Below, piece by piece: positions 11,115-22,370 of a stretch of DNA of 36,620 nt. Numbering within the stretch: the stretch's first letter is position 1; the number at the start of each line of letters is the position of its first letter. Position numbers and translations under genes: made by a program. Origin of the DNA: Gnetum montanum (lineage: Eukaryota; Streptophyta; Gnetopsida; Gnetales; Gnetaceae); assembly GCA_015680685.1 (NCBI GenBank), contig MNCI01020579.1:1-36620 (forward strand), given 5' to 3'. Under the pieces are notes generated by a model. The model was not told the DNA's origin and searched no databases. It worked only from the letters and a program-made list of their open reading frames with translations.

Positions 11115-11347
11115 TGTTGATTGATGAACTGCGATATCAAGGTCGTGATATCACATCCGTGATATCGAAGCCTACCATTTGATGTTGGATACTCAATATC
11201 AGGGCCTGTATCCTTGCCTATAAATAAGAGATGGGCACACTTGGTTTAGTAGTAGTTGATTAGTTAGTCTTAGTCCCTTACCCAAACTCTTGCATTTTTT
11301 CCCTCTTAGAGTTAGAATTATTTCTGTGTGCTTGTAGTAGAAGTCCT
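11115..11347 (+). repeat. 5' LTR of element D, first part (U3 and start of R)
   Basis: It starts TGTTGATTGATG and has TATAAATA at 11219-11226. After the TATA box, CTCTTGCATTTTTT and AGTTAGAAT and GTAGTAGAAGTCCTTGA align with 7895-7960 of the A LTR. Homology to the A LTR stops at 11347-11350 and resumes at 30747, which dates the break to the insertion of E. U3 has three GATATC palindromes (11133-11166). Confidence 0.8.
11343..11347 (+). repeat. Target-site duplication of element E, left copy
   Basis: GTCCT here and ATCCT at 30746-30750 flank element E. Four bases (TCCT) agree and the fifth differs by G/A. Ty3/gypsy elements make 5-bp duplications. Borders may be off by one to three bases. Confidence 0.6.
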
Positions 11348-13661
11348 TGAAACACCATAAATTTTAGGATTATGATGATTCAGCACAATCTTAAAATTTG
11401 GGCAAGGATCCCTGCAAGCATGGTGTCACGTTAAACTGTGCAGACAATATGGCACCCTGGAAGTCCTAATGTCTACAAAGTTTCTTCCAAGCTTGCTTGC
11501 CAACCTCTGTAGCATAGTCAATGCAGCACCTAGCCACAAGGCCATTTTGCATGAAAGAGGCATCAGGGGTAGACCATACAGTCTGACAAATTTTCTATCT
11601 CCTAGGCTGACAAGCTTGCTACACCCCCTAGCTTGCCTATATTGACACTTAACTCGGTTGACAGTCTACCCAGGGACCATGCTAGGAGCTATCGAAGGTG
11701 TTTAGGATGGCCTAAATGGTTTGGCAAGTTTTCTAATCATAAGAACCTGCTACACTACGCTACATTGCATAGCATAGCAAACCTTGAGAATACTGATTGG
11801 GCATCCCAAGATATTGATTGACAACAACTCAGTCCTATGAGATATCTTCCCCACTTCATCCTTGATGCATGTGCAACATGATGCAGCAAAATGTGGCAAG
11901 TTTTGTTAGAAATCATCTCAATTTGAGTGCTACACTACATAGCAAAGCACAGTGTAATAGGGATGTCCTATGAAAATACCCCTACTCAGATTGCTTTGAT
12001 GGAATAAGAATATTTGCCCATAACTTAACCATCAAACATGCTTGTCCTGTAGTAATGCCAAGACATGATCGACATCCCGTGACAAAATGTTTGTGAAATG
12101 AGGCAAGATTTGAAGCAAACTAGGTGCTACATTATGCTACACTACGCAGCATAGCATAGCGTAGTAGGACAGAATGTGCGAAGGTCCTCTCCAAGTTTTC
12201 CTTAGCAAAATAATGGCACTTAGCCATCATCCAACCTTTGAAACCACTTGTTCCAATTCATCCCTCGGGTGCCAAGCAAAATTTCTCGACAAAGAATTGT
12301 AAATCAAGCAAGGATGCATGTCACACTAGTTGCTATGTTGTGCTACACTACACAACATAGTGGGGACATAAAGCAAAAAAGTGTCCCAAGGATGAACTTC
12401 ACAAGTTCCAAGACCTTTTAACATGGAGGATAGGATTGTCAATCATAGAAATTTCTTGCCTAGCTAGGCCTCAAATAGGTATTTTTGGCTTTCGGGAAAA
12501 ATTTCTCTTAGGACTGGCAACTACGCTATGCAGCATAGTGCAACATAGCATGCAAGTGTTTTCGCTACGCTGGCATGCTGGGAAATGTAAGTAGCATAAC
12601 ACTCATGTGGAAGCATCAGGACATCTCCTATTAACTCTAGAACTTGTTGGCAATGGTCACTCTCATCCCGACATCTTTTCAACAGACATGGATCAGCAAG
12701 TTTGCTTTGTTTTGCACCCCCCTAGTTATCCCCAAAGTTGTCCCTACTCACAAGAGTAGGGAAGATGTAGTCATGGAGCACAGGCTCCACTTTGCATTCA
12801 TTGTTGACATTCTTTGTAACAAACATGGCATTCATTGTTGGCATGTGAAACTTGAATGGTATGCTCACAACATAGCAGGTTTCACATTCAACATCACATT
12901 ATAGCATAGCACACCAGCATGACATTGCAGCACAACATCACACAGTAGCATGGCATAGTCACATTTGTGCTCTGTGGGACCCAGGACATCCAAAAAAAGT
13001 TTCTCTTCCACTTTTGGCTCTATAAATACCCTAGTGAACAATGTTCAAAGGGTTGGCTTTTAGCATTGTTGGTGTTGAGAATCACCTTCCTTACGGTTGG
13101 CTTCGAAGATTAGAATTTGGAATTTTGGCTTTCTAGCAATTAGCTTTGGTAAAGAGATTGGCAAGTAGAGGATTGACAAACAGAAAACCCCAGTAGTAGC
13201 AATTTTCGGATCTCTCCTAGCCTAGTGAACACTGGCTCACTGATTCCTGTTAGCAAGTTGTTGGTAGCAGTTCAAAGATCTGTGATCATACCACTTCATT
13301 GTAAGTTGTGCCTATCCACACTTTGTCTTAGTTGTACACCTTTCAACCAAACAAAGATTAGATCCCCTGATCTTGGGGTGGTGCATTCTCTCACTCAAGC
13401 GTATTTCATTTTGTTTTGCTATCACCATATTTTGCATCATTGCTTAGTAGCTTACTTTTATTGCTTAAGTCATACATAACATCTTTAAAAAAAAAATTTA
13501 TGAAAGGTTATTGTACACCACTTAAGTTCTTGTCTGATCAAGAAGATCGTTCAGGGCACTTCGTTTTCATTTTTCTCTAGCACGGGCCTATCATGGATCC
13601 AGGGTTTGGCTATACGCCTGGTAACCTCTCAGTGTTCTGGCCATCGATGTTTTCAGTTACT
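11348..13661 (+). repeat. 5' LTR of element E
   Basis: It aligns over its length with 28480-30745: CACCATAAATTT near the start, GGCAAGGATCC, CATGGTGTCACGTT, GCTTGCTACACCCCCTAGC, CATCAAACATGCTTGTCC, CTAGTTATCCCCAAAGTTG, GATCTTGGGGTGGTGCA and GGTAACCTCTC near the end. TATAAATACC is at 13021-13030, so U3 is about 1.7 kb and R-U5 about 0.6 kb. Five imperfect palindromes built of GCRYAGC-type words sit in U3 (11749-11779, 11928-11956, 12125-12168, 12330-12362, 12519-12553), each matched in the other LTR. Compared with the 3' LTR it lacks seven bases that make up a G-box/ABRE (near 12985). Confidence 0.88.
13021..13030 (+). promoter_or_regulatory. TATA box of the 5' LTR of element E
   Basis: TATAAATACC in the context GGCTCTATAAATACCCT, kept in the 3' LTR at 30151-30160. 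Confidence 0.8.
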
Positions 13662-13669
13662 ATAGTTTT

Positions 13670-13688
13670 TGGCGCTAGAAGGAGGGCC
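13670..13688 (+). promoter_or_regulatory. Primer binding site of element E
   Basis: TGGCGCTAGAAGGAGGGCC starts eight bases after the LTR end. TGG is the complement of the CCA tail of a tRNA, and TGGCGC is a common start of plant Ty3/gypsy primer sites. I could not name the tRNA. Confidence 0.65.
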
Positions 13689-14595
13689 TTCTGTCACCTT
13701 TCCATGTGTCACAGGTGGTCTTGTATACTACTTTTACCCTATCACTAGTGACCTTCTAGCATAGACATGACACCCCCATGGTTGTCTACACACTGGGTGG
13801 TACAGACTGGTTGCCTCGATGGTTCCCCTACAACCCTACAAGACAAAAAGCCTAGAAGTGACCACTGTGCTACGTTCACATGTCTATCTTGCCATGCTAT
13901 CTATGTTCCATGTAGCATAGGAGCCTTATTTACATAGTGGTTGCTAAACTACCTGCAGTCTTACGCTTCCTACTATGTAGCACCATCTATAATGTTACAT
14001 CCTCTCCTGTGTTACGCTACCCACCACAACATGGTAATCATTGTGCTACACTGTCTACGTCCTATGCGGCATAGCAACCCTATCAGTGTAACAGTCCTAC
14101 TCAACATATCAGGTGTAACAGTGAAGGAAATCAATTTCCAATGCTACCGAGCATATCTTGTCTTAACTTCCTCTCTTACGCTTTATTCATAATAAACAAA
14201 AATGAATCTTGTTACTATTGTTGTTTCCACTTCAAACCTAGAGGTGCCCCACTCTATCCAAAATATGGAAGCCCCCGAGTGACTACCTAGCCCAATGCTA
14301 ATACAATGATAGTCCCTTAGGTTGTAACACCTGTCACCCAAGCGTTTGGCATAAGACGTAGAGTGATACAATTTTCTCTATGCAAAAGTCCAAGTGAATC
14401 TACCATTAGATTGCTAGGAAGTCAAGGATAAATGTAACTTTGAGTTCCTCCACCAGAATGGGAGGGAGTTCATCCCTGCTCCTAATGTTACCATCTCTCT
14501 AACTGAAATGTATCAATGGGTGTTAAACTAACTAATGTGAGTGAGTAGGTCTAGGGAACGGGACATAGCGTCATACTACGACGAAGTGTTTCAGG
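13689..14595 (+). other. Untranslated leader of element E
   Basis: No convincing reading frame. Around 13866-14075 it carries more of the GCTACRC / GCATAGC words seen in the LTRs, for example GTAGCATAGG at 13912 and GCGGCATAGC at 14065. Confidence 0.55.
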
Positions 14596-16715
14596 ATGAG
14601 TAGAAGGAGTTGGACTCCCACTCCAAGGATGGTGGCCAGATCTACACCACAGTTATCCCTTCTACTGCTATCTTCTAGTCAAACTTGCTCTTCTCTTTTG
14701 CCCCCTTCATTGTTGCCACAACCTTGCCATAGTCCATACCTCTTCAGTAATAGGCAACCATCCCATGTTTTCAACCTACCAACACCCAAGCCCTTCAACT
14801 TCGCTTCCAGTCCCTCTCTCTTCCCAATCTGCTCCAGCATCGTACCCAACGATAATCATGACTACGCTATCATACATGCACACTATGCCTATGTCACAAC
14901 TGCTCGTGAGTTCTACTCCTGTCCTGTCATCTAGACTCATCCCACTACCAGTAGCAGACTTAGTCCCAACTGCGTGATGGATGCCAACCACTTCTCTCCC
15001 TACTACGCAACCCTATCAGATGTCACATTACATCCAACCCCAAGCATACCAAGTCCTACAGGTGGTGCAAACAAAAACAGGGCTATGGGCCCCCCCACAA
15101 ACCGTGAAAGTAGCCAACCCCATGGTGCCACCAACGGTCATTGCCCCAATAGCACCACCCACTGGGTGGTGGACCACCTAGGCAACACCACTTGTTGAAG
15201 TGGCCCTGACGGTGCCTTCCATGGGACAGGTTGTTGCCCCAATAGCACCACCCACTGGGTGGTGGACCACCTAGGCAACACCACTTGTTGGAGTGGCCCT
15301 GACGGTGCCTCCCATGGGACAGGTCATTTCCCCAATAGCATCACCCATGATGGCTGCTCATACATCCCCATAGCCATCCACAATGTCCTTGGGTCTTGAT
15401 CAAGCCTTCCATCTTATCTAGACCCTCACTAAAGAAATCAAATGGCTTAAGGCTATCAATTTTGAAACTATCCAGGTCATGGACTTTTACCATGATGACC
15501 CAATTAGCTCGACTGTCCCTATCCTCATGTTGTCCCCTAGGGTGAGACTCCCCCAATTTGCAAAATACAATGGGAAGGGAAATCCCAATGTGCATTTGGT
15601 GACCTTCAAGTCGAAATCCCTATTGCTGCAACCATGGCCTCACGCCATTATCCATGTCTTTGCCATGTCTCTAATAGGAAAATCTCTACACTAGTACCAG
15701 GTGCTCCCACATGCCTCCATTTCAACCTTAGAAGAGCTGTTGTGTCAATTTGTGACTCGTTACAAGTACAACCTGAAATTGAAAGTCACTCTAGACCAGC
15801 TCATGAGCATTAAGCAGGACCCACTAGAATCCTATAGAGATTCATACAATGGTGGAGCACAACCTTGAATGAGATATGAAAGCTGATTGCTGAGGCATAC
15901 TTGTTGGCCATCTTTAAGGAAGTGGTAAAAAAATTCATTAAGTCTAAACTCTACTACCTAGCCCCGTGTTCCCTTAGCCAATCCTTTGCTTAGATCAAGA
16001 GCATGTAGGATGTGGCCAAAGCTAGTAGGGACTCGACCTATGTCACCTATAAAAATGCACACATTAAGAAAGAAGAAAATAAGGGCAAGGCCACGACAAT
16101 AACAGTGGCTACTGTGGCCAAGAAAACCAAGCCTAACAAAAAAAGGCTTCTACAACACCCAATGCTCCCACTAATGCCACACTTGGCTCTAGCAACACAG
16201 GTCAGTCGTTGACCTCAACACATATAGTGCCAACCCAGCCGAGGCCCAACTTTGAATGTAAGGATTGATTCAAGTATACCCCCTTACCCATTAAGCCTTC
16301 AAAACATTTGAAGAAACTATTGGAAGCTAGGTGTATACAACATAAAAGGATGTTGGAGGAGGCTATCAAATGCCATCAAAGGTACTATGAAGTTCTTAGG
16401 AACCCCTCCTTGGCTATGCCCAATGAGCTACTAGTGCATAATAATTTTAGGCTAGAACATTTCTATAACTATCACCAACTGTGTGGACATGATATAGATT
16501 ACTGTCTATCATTGAAAGATGACATTCAATGCATGATTGATTAGGGAAAGCTGGTGTTGGACGAGAGTAGTCTCGTTCAACCTAAAAATTAGTCGATGGG
16601 AATTTACAAAGACCCCTTCAATGCTAACAATGCTAGTTACACAATCAAGACTATCAACATTGACAATAACCCTGAGCCACCATAGCAACCATTTGGGGTT
16701 CACGTAGCTCCTTGT
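14596..16715 (+). pseudogene. Gag of element E
   Basis: The N-terminal part (about 14765-15480) is rich in Pro, Ser and Thr and holds a 31-residue in-frame repeat. The capsid-like core follows: LPQFAKYNGKGNPNVHL (about 15550-15600), FAMSLIGKSL (about 15660), LEELLCQFVTRYKYNLKLK (about 15730-15785) and DQLMSIKQDPLESY (about 15797-15838), which fit the retrotransposon gag domain of the Tat lineage. A basic Lys/Thr-rich linker (16012-16150) comes next. EHFYNYHQLCGHDIDYC (about 16458-16508) with LKDDIQCMID fits the Tat gag-pro motif with the pattern YH-GH-C-LK-I-LI. Gag would package the RNA. At least two frameshifts (near 15860 and 16150) and several TAG stops break it. The start codon is uncertain; 14596 is the first ATG of this stretch, but 14765 is in the core frame. 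Confidence 0.8.
15139..15350 (+). repeat. 93-bp in-frame tandem repeat in gag
   Basis: TTGCCCCAATAGCACCACCC starts at 15141 and 15234, and a diverged third start is at 15327. The period is 93 bases, so 31 codons, and the first two units are almost identical. The repeat reads in the gag frame as a Pro/Thr/Val-rich unit with a TGWWTT motif. Confidence 0.9.
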
Positions 16716-18072
16716 AATGCAGAAACACCAACAAAAACAACTAAGTCACAACAACCATTTGTCATTAGGGCCCCTCCCCAGCCATCGCCTACATCCTTTG
16801 TGTCAAAAACTACACCACAACCCATTGTAACACAGGCACCTTTTTTCATCAAGGTGCCAATGCAAGAAAGTTTAACCCTAATATAGAATCAAGTGATGAA
16901 GGCTGCACACTAGCCTCCTTGCCCAAGGAAGCATGAAGAGTGCCTAGCAGAACAGCTGGCTAGGGAACATGCTATGTTAGGTCCTTCCAAGCCTATCCCT
17001 TTAACAACAGTACCTATGGCCTCTTCCTCATCAACTACTAATAGCAAAACATAGGTACAACAATCAACCTCTAGAATAGGAAAGCTTGGTCCTCAACCTG
17101 AAGTTACCCCTCCTCAAGAAATTCACCTCCTGGGATGCATGGAAGAGGAGAGGGTTAGCAGAAAACAAGATGGTGGGAAAGACTTTCTAAATACTCTATC
17201 ATAAGTCAAACAACCTCTAAAGTAGAAAAACACAACACTGAGCCTGTATGACTTGATAATGACTTCTGGAACACACCAAAAGGAAATGGTTCGCATGTTG
17301 ACATCTATCTCTATTAGCAGAAACCTAGCAACTAAAGAAAAAACCATTCATGCTATCATGCTTCCCCCCATGGCCAAAGAACCATGGCCCACCTAGCTAA
17401 CATTTCATGACAAGTCCATCAAAGATGACCCTAAAAAGGGTCAAGTGACAACCGCACCTATGTTCATTACCATCTAGGTGGGCTAGTACAAAATTCGCAG
17501 GGTACACGTTGATCATGGGGATGCCACCAATGTGATCCCATTTCCCATCATAGACAAGTTGGACATGGTTGATCAAATCAAGCCCACAGCAACTTTGTGC
17601 CTCAAGTCCTTTAATGGGGCACGTAATGGTGGTAAAGGGAACCATGAACATCAATTTCATGGTGGGGGACTAGTTCCTCATGAGTGCAGTGTTCATCGTG
17701 ATCAAGGAGATGCCTGGGTTCAGCTTGATCCTGGGGAGATTATGGTTGGCTCGACTAAGGGCTATTTCATCACTAATACATTAGGAAATGCACTTACCCT
17801 ACATGGGAGGGGAAGCAGTAGTTCATAGTGAAGAAGTGGCCCCCCAGGCCATTAACAATGTTAACATGGAGCAAGGTTCAGAGATAGAAATCTCTGAAAA
17901 AGAAGCCCCTGTTCAAACTAAAATTCCATGCTCAACAAATGATCATGACAAAACCACCAATTTAAATGAAGAAACAACATGGGCTGAGTTGCCCTTTCAA
18001 ACTGTACACAATAACATAGATGAATACCAATGCAAGGCCTCTTGGCCATATGCCTTACCTAACCCATGGTAG
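16716..18072 (+). pseudogene. Linker and aspartic protease of element E
   Basis: A Pro/Thr/Gln-rich linker runs to about 17230. SLYDLIMTSGTHQKEMVRML (17244-17303) fits the helix that precedes the protease in Tat elements. The protease reads TTAPMFIT, a strand ending in RRVHVDHGDATNVIPF (about 17496-17543); the active-site triad D-[ST]-G or D-N-G is here DHG. The flap and C-terminal part continue in another frame after about 17620, with MPGFSLILGRLWLARL (about 17710-17757), where the family has an ILGRPW-like motif. It would cut the polyprotein. One frameshift and several stops disable it. The frame ends at TAG 18070-18072; by the decay seen elsewhere this TAG may have been CAG before the intron donor. 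Confidence 0.75.
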
Positions 18073-18339
18073 GTTAGAAAGCAATTGCATGAATGAAACC
18101 TATTTTTACATCACTTCAGCGAATTGTTATATGTTCGATTGTATGATTTACGTTTCACATTAAATTTCTTGTTTGCAAGATTTACATTTTACATTTGGTT
18201 GGTTGTTTGCATCGTTTACAGGTTACATTAAGCTTGTTATTTAAATAATTTATATTTTTACATTAAGTTTGTTGTATACATTATTTACATTCTACATTGA
18301 GTTTTCTCATTGCATTGCCCTTGTCATCAGAAACTATTG

Positions 18340-18570
18340 TCACGGCCCGAAATGGCCCTAAACTATCGCATGGCCCAGAATGACCTTAAACTAACATTGC
18401 AGCCTAAAATGGCCTAAAACTAGCAACTTTACTTCCAAAAAAAAAGATTACGAAAATAAAAAAAACACATCATCATTGAGTAATGGCCTGAAATGGCCTT
18501 AAACTATTGTCACAGCTCGAAATGGCCTAAAACTAGCAAGAGCCCGAAATGGCCTTAAACTAAAATGAGG
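18340..18570 (+). repeat. Minisatellite I, core ATGGCCTTAAACTA
   Basis: Six copies of a unit with core GAAATGGCCTTAAACTA occur at about 18348, 18375, 18405, 18489, 18517 and 18546, two of them followed by AGCAA. Spacing is about 28-30 bases within two clusters. Confidence 0.8.
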
Positions 18571-18676
18571 GAGCCCACAAGGGGCCTAAACATATTAAAA
18601 AAAATTTAATTAAAACTTAAATAATTAGCCAAATAAAAATGAAATAACTATTTCACATTTTACTTTTCATTTAATT

Positions 18677-19680
18677 TTAATCCATACAATAATGTCTGCA
18701 AAAATTTAAATCAAAAAACAAAAAATAAAAATCTTTCACTACCATGCTACAAGTCTTTGTTAGCATCACCATTTCCTGTTCCACTGGGTCATGCACCTCC
18801 ATTTGGATCTTTTTTAAGACAAAAAATAAAACAATAAATAAAAAATACAACTAAGCTCTCACAAAATAAATGGTAAACAACAAAGAATGACTAACCTGAG
18901 ATGGCCCCATGTCCATTTTAGAGGGTATCTTATCCATTCTAGCCACTAAACGTTATAGGATCTTCTCCTCAGTGAGGTTGGCCCAATTCTCCTCTCCCAG
19001 ATCAATGTTTGTCATAACTTTTCCTGTCTCCACAGCTGTCCATCTAGGTGGCCCCAGAGAAAAGGCAGTGGTGGTGGTCTCTCTAGAAGATAAGGTCATT
19101 TTCCTTTCAGGAGACTCACTGACCACCACCTATTACGTGAACTTTTCATAAGCCCTAGCAACACCAATGACATCAAGGAATAGCTTATGGGTATACAAAT
19201 CAATGGAAGAATCCCAATATTATTTAAGATAGGGGACACATTCCATTTTGTACATGTGCTTATGGTTCTTTTGTGCCTGCCCCCATTCATACACCTTTGC
19301 ACTATAATCCTTCCAATCTTGGTTCTTCTGGGCTAGAAGGTCCATCTGCATGTCTTGTTCAATAATCTCTTGAGTGGCCTCATTTTGCAAACCCTCAGGG
19401 GTGATAGAGGGGGGATTTCCCATCAACACACTATCAAGCAAGTGATCAAACTTAGTAGCATCGAATTGAAGCCCTTCCCCCTCTAGCTAACTCAATAGTG
19501 TAGTAGCATCTTCAACTGACATATGCTTCTCAGGTGTTAGGCCACACTCTGCAAAAGGGTCATCAATAGTAGAAGCCTCTTCATCTATGACAAGGGCCTC
19601 CTCCTCTATTACTGGGTCCTCTTCTTCTTTTGCAGTAGGGGCCCCTACTTCAGGGGTCAAAACTTCCTCCTCCTCTTCCT
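18677..19680 (-). pseudogene. Exons 5-6 of the antisense gene, acidic domain and C-terminus
   Basis: Exon 5 (19680-18896) is one frame of about 262 codons with only five stops. It starts with an acidic stretch (EEEEEVLTPEVG and EEEDPVIEEEALVIDEEAST), then a Gln/Glu/Asp-rich helical part (EIIEQDMQMDLLAQKNQDW), then KLFLDVIGVARAYEKF and a C-terminal part. The exon ends at CTCAG|GTTAGT. Exon 6 (18808-18677) follows in phase 0 and is open to TAA at 18679-18677. A glycine-rich reading in another frame of exon 6 is possible. Confidence 0.5.
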
Positions 19681-19761
19681 CTATTAAGCATGTCAAAAAT
19701 AAGTGACCTAGTTTAACACAAAATAGAAGGGGCAACTACCAAGACAATTAAATATACTTAC

Positions 19762-20807
19762 CAACTATTAGTTTCACCCTGCAAACTTTAATTGACAACT
19801 TTCTCCCATTTTTCTCATTAGTGTGGGGAGGTTCCTCTGCTGGATGATATTTTTTGTGTTACAACCTTGTTTTCACCATTTCTGCAATGAGATGTGCCCC
19901 TCTTCACACATTACCTATGTTAATGGAAGGCACTCTCTAACGCTATCCATGGCACAAAAGGTATGCCCCACCCTATCCCTTATCATTATTGAAAGTGATT
20001 CCTCGATAGCTTATGGGGGATCTTGAGATCGGGTGGTACAAAAAACTTGGCAAATCTAGGGCTTGGATATCTAGGTGTGATCCTGTTGCACCCAGGTGCC
20101 ATTCTCGTAGACCACCAAGAATTCTACAAAGTGTTGTAGGCAAGCTATGAAGAAGGCATAATGCATGTTTAAATGAGCGTCAAGCTTCTTGCAAAGCTTG
20201 ACTATTTCAACTTGCAAGCCTTTAGAAAGATATTTGGCTCAGATGTAATAGGTCCCTTCTTCCATGAAATCCTTCATGATTGAAGCCTGCTCCACTCCAA
20301 GGATTTTCCCTTGGAAGAGTAGCTTGGGGAAGGGATGGGCCCGAAAGATAAGGTAAACCATTTGGACCATCGCTACGTTGACCTTATGGATATAAATCCC
20401 CTTTCAGTCCTTGCCTGTCCCTAGTCATTTCTCTATATCCCCATGATGGTTGACATTCTTTCTAGACTTTTCCCCTATAGGGAGACCATCAAAGGGAACA
20501 CTAAAAAGATCTAAAAAATGTTTTTCATTTATTTCAAACACAACACACACATTATGAACCCATGTGCGGAATCGATCAACCTTTTCAGAAAAGGAATCAA
20601 CTACGTAGAGCATTTCGGCAGTTGGGACACTTGGATTTACTACCAGGAATAAATCCATGAGCCTAGCCTCCTAAACATTGTGAACTAGGATGGTTGGGAC
20701 CCCATTACAAAGCCAATGCTGAGTCGTGTCCACCTCCCTGTACTTGAAGAAGAGGTTCATTTCATCACGCCCAAAGGTGATTACTGTAACCTCTTGGGAT
20801 TCGCTTG
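19762..20807 (-). pseudogene. Exon 4 of the antisense gene, unrecognised domain
   Basis: A 1046-base exon after an acceptor GCAATAG, read in phase from exon 3. It holds about 350 codons with roughly ten stops, most of them close to the 3' end. Visible blocks include VTVITFGRDEMNLFFKYREV, SFSEKVDRFRTWVHNVCVVF, VNVAMVQMVYLIFRAHPFPK and GLQVEIVKLCKKLDAHLNMH. Hydrophobic and charged residues alternate as in a globular domain; no membrane segment or known motif was recognised. Codon use and amino acid make-up are those of a normal protein, unlike the flanking repeats. Confidence 0.5.
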
Positions 20808-20895
20808 CTATTGCAATAGTTAGCAACAAAAATTAGCAAAAGTAAAAATAAATCATCACTTGAATACATAAAAAACAATGTGTAATTTAACACAC

Positions 20896-21815
20896 TGAGT
20901 CTAAATAGCATAGGGAAGGGTGGAATTTCCACCAGAACATCTTCTACGGTAAGTGATCGGTGATTGTCTGATTCCCTATCCAACCAGCCAATCTCCTTAC
21001 ATTTCAAATAGAACTTGACATACTTGGTTGGGTAGGTTCTGAAATCAAGCTCGAGTTGTTCTATGATGCTAGCACGTGTGTTCCTAGTGGAAGAGAACTC
21101 TTGCAAAGCTGTTTGGGCCAACGCCAATGTATCTGTGTTACCGTGAAGACCATCCTTGTCAATGTAAAACCTAGCAAAATACGGTAAGTATTTTAACTAG
21201 TGCAAGACAAATGATACAACATGTTTTATGACATCTTAATAGAACTCACCTCTTGGCATAATAAATGGTTCTAGGTGGGTTTTGTAATTAGGTGCCTATG
21301 TGATGGACAATGAGCAATGTGTTGTATTGGTGACAACATTGAAATCTGGGCATGTACCAAATCCAAATTAAACGCCTTAAGCCTCTTGGGCACTGGTTTG
21401 AGCCTTCTATCCCTTCACCTTCAATCAACCCATCAACCATGAACTTCAAAATGCCTTAGTTTTCCCTAGGAAATAATGTTTTAGTAAGTACAACGGTTGT
21501 TTCAGTTGATGAGTGTGACCATACGATCATACTAAAATGGCGAAGGAGGAACTCTAGGAAGTCCCATGCACCCTCTCGAAACCAAACTGCTTAATTCCCT
21601 ACCTATGCATGGGGAGGGGGAATGTTGGCTATGGGTTCACTAAGATACCATAGGACTCCTACCAGCTTGAGGATAATCAAAACGGGTTTTAGCATGACAT
21701 TGTACAACACAACAAAAAAGCATTAGTGCAATATTAAAGTGGTGAAGTTGAGTAGCATAGCATAACCCTTGATGTACAGGTTTTTCACTTAGGCATGAAA
21801 TAGTAAGTCCCCAAC
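20896..21815 (-). pseudogene. Exons 2-3: FCP1/NLI-interacting-factor-like domain
   Basis: From the exon 2 acceptor (CTTACTAG before 21815) the frame reads KPVLIILKLVGVLW (about 21690-21650), where FCP1-like HAD phosphatases have a strand ending in LDLNGLL with the nucleophile Asp. Next is FREGAWDFLEFLLRHFSMIV (about 21580-21520), matching the conserved R-P-FL-F---F-V-VWS block, with WSHSS following. After a one-base frameshift (about 21400-21330), NTLLIVHHIGT and LQNPPRTIYY (about 21320-21260) match NTLLIDDSPYK and NPP-AIYP. Exon 3 continues in phase with FYIDKDGLHGNTDTLALAQT. Lys and Val-His replace the catalytic aspartates, so even before decay this domain may have been inactive, or these changes are part of the decay. 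Family assignment is by pattern from memory. Confidence 0.6.
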
Positions 21816-21839
21816 CTAGTAAGACAAAACCAAACATCG

Positions 21840-22370
21840 TCTATAGCATAACAAGGTATTACACATAGCTTAGCATAGCAGGTACACCCTGCACAGCATA
21901 ATGGCTACGCCCCACATAGCGTAACGTGGTAGGTACACTCTGCACAATGTGGTGATTAGGCCCTGCATAGCATAGCGTAGCAAGCATACCCTACCGAGCG
22001 TAGAATAGCAAGCATGGTCTACCCAATGTAGCGTAACAGCTACACTTCGCACAAAGGTAACGACCATGTTATCCATAGTGTAGCAGGACGACTGCATCCC
22101 ATGCAGCGTAGCAAAGTGGCAAGTATGACATGCAACAATATAACAAGTGTGACAGCGTAACAAGTACAACAGGAGTAATAGTATAACAACCATGGTAATG
22201 TAGTAAGAACAACACTTTAATAGTGCAGCAACATAGCAGGCTTGCCAGCATAGTAGCATGATAGGTCTACCAGCGTAGCAATGTAGCGGGCCTCCCAGCA
22301 TAGCAATGCGACAAGTTTGCTAATGTAGCAGCGTAAGAAGCCTATCAATATAGTAGCATAACGTAATAAG
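21840..22370. repeat. Array of GCATAGC/GCGTAGC words in intron 1 of the antisense gene
   Basis: The words GCATAGC, GCGTAGC, GTAGCATA and close variants recur about every 20-40 bases, for example 21870-21925, 21963-22020 and 22240-22330. The same words build the palindromes of the E LTRs and occur in the leader. Confidence 0.7.

Noticed and set aside
12644-12904. Open frame in the 5' LTR of E with a similar one in the 3' LTR (29842-30063)
   Set aside because: The two LTRs are copies of each other, so a shared open frame is expected. The differences between them change amino acids freely and include a 12-base length change, so there is no sign of coding selection.
15341-15595. 84-codon minus-strand open frame
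   Set aside because: Opposite strand of the gag region, which is supported by clear gag motifs.
21870-22301. 143-codon open frame on the minus strand
   Set aside because: It is made of the GCATAGC/GTAGC word array; Cys/Leu/Tyr-rich translation follows from the repeat, and it lies in the inferred first intron of the antisense gene.
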